Shown one piece after another: positions 57,550-64,000 of a stretch of DNA of 64,000 nucleotides. Each line of letters begins with the position of its first letter. The stretch's first letter is position 1. The stretch lies in the NCBI RefSeq assembly GCF_902713425.1, contig NC_081245.1:785608-849607 (forward strand). The letters run 5' to 3'. This DNA is from Acipenser ruthenus (taxonomy: Eukaryota > Chordata > Actinopteri > Acipenseriformes > Acipenseridae). Under the pieces are notes generated by a model, which was not told the origin of the DNA, searched no databases, and was given only the letters and a program-made list of their open reading frames with translations. The translations under genes and the position numbers were made by a program.

Positions 57550-59025
57550 ATGGACGTCAGCGTCTCCGTGTCGTTCTTTCAAGACGAGCTCGCCTCTACC
57601 ATCGAGCACGCAGTGAAAGCGGCTGTAGACACCGTCTTGTGCCAAATCACAAAAGTTGTCGGCGGCAAATTCACTGAATTCCGAATGGAAATGGCTGGAA
57701 AGGAGAAAGAGAATGAAAGTCTGAAGCTGAGATTGGAAATATCAGAGAGCGAGTTGAAAGCAGTGCGGGAATGCATGAACGCTGCAGATGCAGACATTAA
57801 ACAACCTCTCAGAAACATGAACCCCGACTGCAATGAACAAGACTTTCAGAGGAACGAGAACCAGGGATTATTTCAAGGTAAGGATAGAAAATAAATACTT
57901 GTTTCCGACAAGATTCCCAAATTCTCAAATGCTGTCAAAATAAAAGTAAGGAATTACTGTTTGATATTCTATCATTAACTAGCAGTTTGTCAGTCCCAAA
58001 CCGTTGTGACATGTATATTAAATAAATGGGAAAAAATGATCATTTGTTAATCAGATTATTCTGCCTTTAGTTTTATTGGAACTGTGGTACCATTCAGTAG
58101 AGCGAAAATTATAAAGGGGTGCTTGAGCTGAAACCTCCAGACAGAAGGGGTACAGTTAATAAAAAACAAAAAAACGTTTGAAAACTGCTAACTTAAACTA
58201 TCAGCATTTTACCTGTTTGTTGAGGCATTCTGGGAAATGAAGTCTTTTCACAGACCTTTAAAATGGTAGGACTACATTTCGTCCAACTGTGTTATCACAG
58301 TATTTAAGCCATGGAGCCCAATGTACTTCCCCTCTATAACCTTTCCATATACTTTACCACACCGGTTACATGGCTACTGGATTAGGTTTTGTTTTAGATA
58401 CATACCCTAAACATGTGTTATCCATTTAGCCATGGATATTTTAGAATTATATTTTTTTCTAATGAAAAGTAGAAGGGTCATTTGTACAGAAATATGCTTT
58501 TAAAATTCCAGTCTAATGCATACAAATAATTTTAGAGGTATTTATAATCCCCAACAAGGCGAATGACACAGAGGTTGATAGGAGTTGTAATAAATGTTTT
58601 ATTTGATAACACAAAAAACATAAAACGTGGAAATGTGGGTGGGTTGAAATCTTGTTGTTTTGTTTTAAATTTCAAAAATTAATTTCAGCTTCAATTTGAG
58701 GCATTGATCACCCCGCTACCACAGATACTTTAGAAGCAATGTTGGATCCAGCCTCATTCCCAGCTCCCCATCCTGTAGTGTCTGGAAAACTAGAAGTCTC
58801 TATAGGTCATAATTCATGATGTTTCTCAATTGGCCAGGAGCCCAGTGAACTCAAGCAGACACCTGCCGGGCTGGCCTTTGTCTTCCTGGTAGCTCGCTGT
58901 CCACTTCCACTGTCAAGCACTACATTTTATAAGACTGTTTTTTCGACGGTCTCAAATAATAAACAATAATGTCGGACGGCTTTCATCCGTCCGCACACAA
59001 ACATCAACATCATCATCATCATCAA

Positions 59026-59061
<36 letters not shown>

Positions 59062-60853
59062 ACTACAATACAAATAGAAATACACACATGAATAAATTAA
59101 TATCCACAAGGGGTGTGCACCCCATCACAGTGCATTATATCCATTTAAAAGAAATACAATTAAAATGAAAAAAAAACACACCCTCATAAATTGTTCCACC
59201 AGAATGATCCAATCACATCTCTCAGTAGAATTCTGACAAGAGGCTGGCTTTGTAGAGGAACCTGGCTAGTAAGTAAGAGTTATAATTTTGTGCAATTTTC
59301 TTTCACGCAGATCCCAAAGAGAGCCGTGCTATATCTAAAGCACAGGAGGGTCCAAGGATAGAAGCAGTTTACACACTAGAGGCGTCCTTTGATCAGGAGT
59401 GGTGTGCAAGTCTAAAGCAGGTTACAGAGCTGACATGTGTTAAAGATGAAGAGGTCCCTCGACTGGAATGTGTTCCTATTAAAGAGGAATTCATAGAACA
59501 GGAATGTGTCCCCATCGCAGAGGACGTTCCTGCTGAAAATAATGTCTGTACACTTGAGGAGAACAACAAGCTGGGATCCAGCCTGTGTGATGATTGTCCA
59601 CCTGAATGTGAACTGGGATTTAGAGGTAATTATACAAAACAAGAAACATTGAGCTGCCTGTTAACCGTGCAGAAATGAGTTACTAAGCTGTAGGAGTGTG
59701 CTGAAGATTTACATTGTTTGTAATTCCAGCTCAATTTAACCTGACCACTATGTCAATGGCTTGCAAGTTGCAACATAACTATCCTTGCTGCTGTGACCCT
59801 GCTAGATGTGCACCCACTATCATGCCTGTTTTGAATGCCGTTAGATCTTTGCCTTTCCCTGTTTCTGGTAGACTGTTTGCAGCTGTGCTGCTCCCTCAGC
59901 TTTATAGTGGTGCTGGGATCACATGTCTCATCAATGGGTGATGTCAAATCCAGTCAGGTTGCTAAGTGTACCCAGAAGAAACATTTCAATACAGCACTTA
60001 CATGTAAACCTGATCTTATACGTGTATTCCTCAGTGATATTATGTGGGGGTGGAAATCAGTGACTGGTGTATTATTATTATTATTATTATTATTTGTTTA
60101 CTTTGCAGACGCCTTTATCCAAGGCGACTTACAGACACTAGGGTGTGTGAACAATGCATCAGCTGCAGAGTGTTATTAAGTGGGTTTGACTGTATTCTCA
60201 TCAGAGTTCACTCTAGGAGTTGGTCATGACGGGAAGCCCTGCAGAAGTGAATATGTATGAATGTAGTACAATAAACTTTGTCTCCTCTCTTTTTCTCTCA
60301 TGCAGCTAAAGGAAATCTCAAAGGAGAGAAATCTCATCGCTGCACAGTGTGTAGGAAGATATTCAGTCGTTTATCACACCTTAAAAAACACCAGCACAGT
60401 CACAGAGGAGAGAAACCTCATCAGTGTTCTGAGTGTGGGAAGAGTTTCAGTCGTTTATCACACCTTAAAAAACACCAGCACAGTCACAGAGGAGAGAAAC
60501 CTCATCAGTGTTCTGAGTGTGGGAAGAGTTTCACAAAGTTAGGAAATCTTCAGTCACACCAGCGCATTCACACAGGAGAGAAACCTTATCAGTGTACTGA
60601 GTGTGGGAGGAGATTCACGCAGTTACAAAATCTTAAAAGACACCAGCGCATTCACACAGGAGAGAAACCTTATCACTGTACTGAGTGTGGGAACAGATTC
60701 ACAAAGTTAGAAAATCTTCAGTCACACCTGCGCATTCACACAGGAGAGAAACCTTATCACTGTACTGAGTGTGGGAAGAGCTTCAGACGGATAGATAGCT
60801 TGAAAGAGCACCAGCGAACTCGCAGTCACTTATCACACCTTAAGACACCATAA
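57550..60853 (+). CDS. C2H2 zinc-finger protein, gene F (6 fingers, inverted copy)
   Basis: Exons: 57550-57877, 59311-59625, 60306-60853 (328, 315, 548 nt; GT-AG, phase 1), 396 aa. Exon 1 encodes the same coiled-coil leader as A-D with only about two nucleotide differences over 328 bases, although promoter and adjoining intron are diverged. Exon 2 is the acidic spacer ([28 protein letters not shown]). Exon 3 has six fingers: the first two have [10 protein letters not shown] linkers and are near duplicates, and the last has an irregular ending (HQRTRSH). Relic finger sequence follows the stop, then AATAAA at 61022-61027. Intact and head to head with E. Likely a nuclear DNA-binding regulator; target unknown. 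Confidence 0.87.
59003..59062. repeat. (ATC)n microsatellite
   Basis: About 20 trinucleotide units with two AAC interruptions, in intron 1 of gene F. Confidence 0.9.
60064..60180 (-). mobile_element. SINE tail fragment (second family) in intron 2 of gene F
   Basis: (ATT)n followed by TTTGCAGACGCCTTTATCC and CACTAGGGTGTGTGAAC, the inverse of the tail at 4680-4735. Absent from intron 2 of A-E. Confidence 0.6.
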
Positions 60854-61219
60854 AATGCACAATAGAGTGAAGCCCTATCCCAGCATTGAATGTGGGAAGT
60901 TGAGTCAGTTGCTGGGTCTTGAAGGATACAAGAGAATCCACAGAATTTCAGCCACTTGAGGACACCTAAACACCAGGAGTAAATGTGAATAAAATATAAA
61001 AATATTTACTGCAAACAAAAGAATAAACTTACTTGATAAATAGGTTTATTCCTAATCACTTCAGATCAAAAACCTACACTCACGGATGGGACATGAGAAC
61101 TACAACGTCTTGGACGGACCATTCATCATGTTGTTGACCATTCTGATTTTGTTACGTCAGATTAGTAATCTATGAAATAGATTGTAATTGCATCTGCTTT
61201 GTAAATTGCATTTTACAAA

Positions 61220-61557
61220 GAAGAATGGGCAAAAATTGCAGTGTCCTGATGTGCAAAGCAGGTAGAGACTTATCCAAATAGACTCATGGCTGTAATTGCT
61301 GCCAAAGGTGCCTCTACCAAATATTGACTCAAGGGGGTGAATACTTATGCAATCAATTATTTTCTGTTTTATATTTGTAATTAATTTAGAACAATTTGTA
61401 GATTTTATTTTTCACTTTGACATTATGGACTTTTTTGTGTTGATCAGTGGCAAAAACTCCTAATTAAATCCATTTTGATTCCATGTTGTAACACAATAAA
61501 ATGTGGAAAAGTCCAAGGGGGGTGAATACTTTTGAGAGCCACTGTACACCAAGCCCT
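61220..61557 (+). mobile_element. Tc1-like element, terminal fragment
   Basis: The end of the transposase region (GAATGGGCAAAAATTGCAG, GTAATTGCTGCCAAAGGTGC) leads into a terminal inverted repeat with GGTGAATACTTTTGAGAGCC and a final CTGTA. The other end is missing, so the element is incomplete. Confidence 0.8.
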
Positions 61558-61847
61558 GTCTGCACATTTTGCAATGGTCAACTAGTAGGCGGGAATATTT
61601 TATAATAAAATTGTTATTGTTGTCAATGTGATGTTAACTACATTACCAACACTGTGTGGAGGTGTATTGTTTTGTATACAGTAGTGGACTGTAGTGGAAT
61701 TTAAATAGAAATGAGTACAAATAGCCAGAACAAAACACTTTTATTACAAGTAACTTTAAAATTGGCAATGTTGCATTTAACAAACAATCAAGCTAACTAT
61801 TTAAATATAGTGCCACATTGTGTTTGTAGATAGAGGGATTTTAGTTC
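61558..61847. other. Unassigned sequence
   Basis: AT-rich sequence without recognisable genes or repeats, between the Tc1 fragment and the charged ORF. Confidence 0.4.
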
Positions 61848-62095
61848 TTAGCCAGGTTTTGCCCCAGTGATGTTGCCAGACTGGACAAAACCCCTCTCAA
61901 CAATGTGGCGTTCTGCCGATTCACTTCTCTGTCTTTGTGTTTCTCTTGCATTCCTGCGCCGATCCCTTGCTAATTCCAAATCTTCCTCTTGCAATTTGAA
62001 ATATCTCTCATGTGTCTCTCGGAGGTAGCTGGTCAACTCGCTTTCCACAACAGCCTTCCTTTTCCTTCCTGTTTTAATTAAATAAGTTTTTACAT
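61848..62095 (-). CDS. Charged coiled-coil ORF fragment, unknown
   Basis: A minus-strand frame encodes a lysine/arginine- and glutamate-rich helix (TGRKRKAVVESELTSYLRE, LQEEDLELARDRRRNARE) ending in GAKPG. No ATG lies at a natural place, and an in-frame stop lies about 50 bases further upstream, so it would have to be a 3' exon or a fragment. It resembles the C-terminal coiled coil of Myb/SANT-like proteins encoded by PIF/Harbinger transposons, but I see no SANT domain here. Confidence 0.3.
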
Positions 62096-62626
62096 ATTTC
62101 CCTATTGACTTCAGAACCAAAGAGCCATTGCAAGTTAAAATCTCTATGGTTCATAAATGTAGAGTTATAGGACAGCGTGAGAAGCAGCCTTCTTTGCAAT
62201 GTGCTGCAAGAAAAGGACTGGGGTTATTAATCTCATACACTGTATGGCAGTGGACAGTAGATCTCTAACAAAGGGAGAACATCCACATGACATGTAGTGT
62301 GGTGATGCACTGTAATGACTCTACCTCTCTGGGATGCTGTTGGTCTTCCACACAGCCATGAGGAGGAGCTGCCAGCACCCTCTTGCGGACGCTGGCACCG
62401 GGGGAGAGCTGGCACACATCTGTGTGTGTTCTGGAGAGGGGGAGTGTCTGCAGTTATCCAGCTCTGTCCATTGCAGGTCTTCTAAAGAATTAAAACACAT
62501 TTCTTAAGATCACTGAACACATTGAGTGTAAAAAAAAAAACTATAACTAGTACTAAAATAAAATAAATGCATAGCTTCCAAACCTGCTACTGAAGCTTTA
62601 TGAAAAAGAACTGGCCATGTTCTCTA
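62096..62626. other. Unassigned sequence
   Basis: No supported gene. A CpG-bearing stretch near 62340-62460 has no matching exon structure. Confidence 0.4.
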
Positions 62627-62882
62627 AATGTGGAGTAGTGGTTAGGGCTTTGGACTCTTGACCAGGGGGTTGTGGGTTCAATCCCAGGTGGGGGACACTG
62701 CTGCTGTACCCTTGAGCAAGGTACTTTACCTAGATTGCTCCAGTAAAAACCCAACTCTGTAAATGGGTAATTGTATGGAAAAAATAATGTAATTGTATGG
62801 AAAAATAATGTGATATCTTGTAACAATTGTAAGTCGCCCTGGATAAGGGCGTCTGCTAAGAAATAAATAATAAAATAATAAT
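62627..62882 (+). mobile_element. tRNA-headed SINE
   Basis: Plus-strand copy of the main SINE family with a slightly truncated head (starts TGTGGAGTAGTGG) and an internal duplication of TAATGTAATTGTATGGAAAA-like sequence before the tail. Confidence 0.85.
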
Positions 62883-63702
62883 GTTAAAAATAATAGATAA
62901 ATCTAGCACCACGAGCAAGGAACGCATCTTTAAGCATGCAGGATTTCTCAGCAGGTAATATTCATGTTTTTATCTATGCCAGAAACAAACATTCTTAACA
63001 TTGGCTCAATACAAATAAAATATTTCAGAAGGGGGCAGACAGCAGCTAAAACAAACAGATGAGGTTTATCAACATGTTCAGCACAGACGCATTCCTCTAA
63101 CAGGAATCAAGTCTTCTGGAAACCCAAGGTGAAAGAATGGTAAATAAAAAATGATAGTAAGGTTTTAAAAACGTAATCTGGACATGTGTGATCGTTCAAA
63201 TTACAACATTTATATTATGAAAATTCCAGAAACCTGTCAGACCCTGTCAATACTTGGTGGGCAAACTGGCTGCACATGTTCCAAAATCCAGAACAAGTGA
63301 AGTATATAAAATAAGTTTACATTAGGGGGGTGCTGTAATTCTTTCTGTATCCCTTTGCCAACTTCCCATCTTTTAAGAAAAATGATTAATAGAAAATGAA
63401 TGTCGCTGCCCAGCCTGTTGTTAAACAATACAGCATCTCTAAGAAAAGTAAGTCTTTAAATGTGTTATTTGATGTTTGTTTAGGTACGATTCTGCAAGGT
63501 CTGGTAAAGTGTCCAACTAAACCAGACTGGTGGATGTAAGCAGAAAATAGCCCATCGATTTCAATAGTTTAATCTCAAAAAATGCTGTTAAACTCAGAGA
63601 CTTTCACTTTAACTAAGTAAGATAAAAAGAAATAAATAAATAAAGAAAACAAACATTCCAATCCGTTAATAAATCAAACCAAATAGAAAAGATTACACAC
63701 AG

Positions 63703-63704
<2 letters not shown>
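62883..63704. other. Unassigned intergenic sequence
   Basis: AT-rich, no gene or repeat family recognised. Near 63655 CCAATCCGTTAATAAATCAAA matches the start of the gene F promoter block, so family homology begins here. Confidence 0.45.

Positions 63705-63748
<44 letters not shown>
63705..63748. repeat. (AC)n microsatellite
   Basis: About 20 AC dinucleotides inserted within the promoter-homologous block at the right edge. Confidence 0.95.
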
Positions 63749-63751
<3 letters not shown>

Positions 63752-64000
63752 GCATTTGCACTGCAAAGCTCACTGAGCAAACGCAACACGAAACAACTGG
63801 CGCCATTTGGGATCCCCATTAAAAACATTGCATAGGAAAACATAACGCAGTAGGAAGCATGTGGTGATCTCTGGGATCCAGTTTCAGGTCTTCTCCTCGC
63901 GATCCCGCCCCTCCTTGGACAGGGAGATCAGCCAATCAGTCTCGCAACATGGATTAGAGCGATTCTGCGGCCAATAGTACGCGACGGTTCCAATCAGACA
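63749..64000 (+). promoter_or_regulatory. Promoter block of a seventh zinc-finger gene, cut by the window end
   Basis: In order: GGCGCCATTT (63799-63808), TCGCGATCCCGCCC, CCAAT boxes at 63932-63936 and 63971-63975, and CGACGGTTCCAATCAGACA. This follows the gene F promoter point by point. In F the ATG lies about 430 bases beyond the corresponding place, so a plus-strand exon 1 is expected near 400-450 bases past the window. Confidence 0.65.

Overview
The window looks like nuclear DNA of a non-teleost ray-finned fish, most likely a sturgeon or paddlefish. That is inference from its repeats: many copies of one tRNA-headed SINE with an L2-like tail, several 3' ends of one CR1-type LINE, Tc1, piggyBac-type and LTR relics, and long microsatellites. 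Genes have introns and no bacterial features are present.

Left part, 0.3-7.4 kb: a small minus-strand gene can be assembled from six exons whose splice phases all agree and whose total length is a multiple of three. It encodes about 139 residues: signal peptide, six-cysteine trefoil (P-type) domain, one membrane helix and a short charged tail ending in an acidic stretch. Its introns hold a TIR transposon with nested elements, a minisatellite built from copies of its own exon-3 splice donor, a 40-bp minisatellite and long AAT and TA tracts. From 7.5 to 10.9 kb there are only SINEs, a Tc1 relic and an L2 scrap.

Main part, 10.9-55.5 kb: five tandem units (A-E) of about 7-12 kb each carry a minus-strand C2H2 zinc-finger gene. 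Each full gene has three exons: a 109-codon coiled-coil leader, an acidic 106-107-codon spacer, and one exon with all the fingers. All introns are phase 1. A has 5 fingers, B 8, C 5, D 8 (the last cut short) and E 5. B has lost exon 1 and its promoter through recombination between two SINEs. The outer halves of A and E are divergent while everything between is nearly identical. This suggests that B, C and D are hybrids (E-type finger half, A-type promoter half) made by unequal crossing-over in intron 1.

Right part, 55.5-64 kb: a sixth gene (F) with the same three-exon design lies on the plus strand, head to head with E, with 6 fingers. The last 260 bases repeat the family promoter block, so a seventh plus-strand copy should begin just past the window. 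The finger proteins are probably nuclear DNA-binding proteins of a young, fast-changing lineage-specific family. Their targets cannot be read from the sequence.
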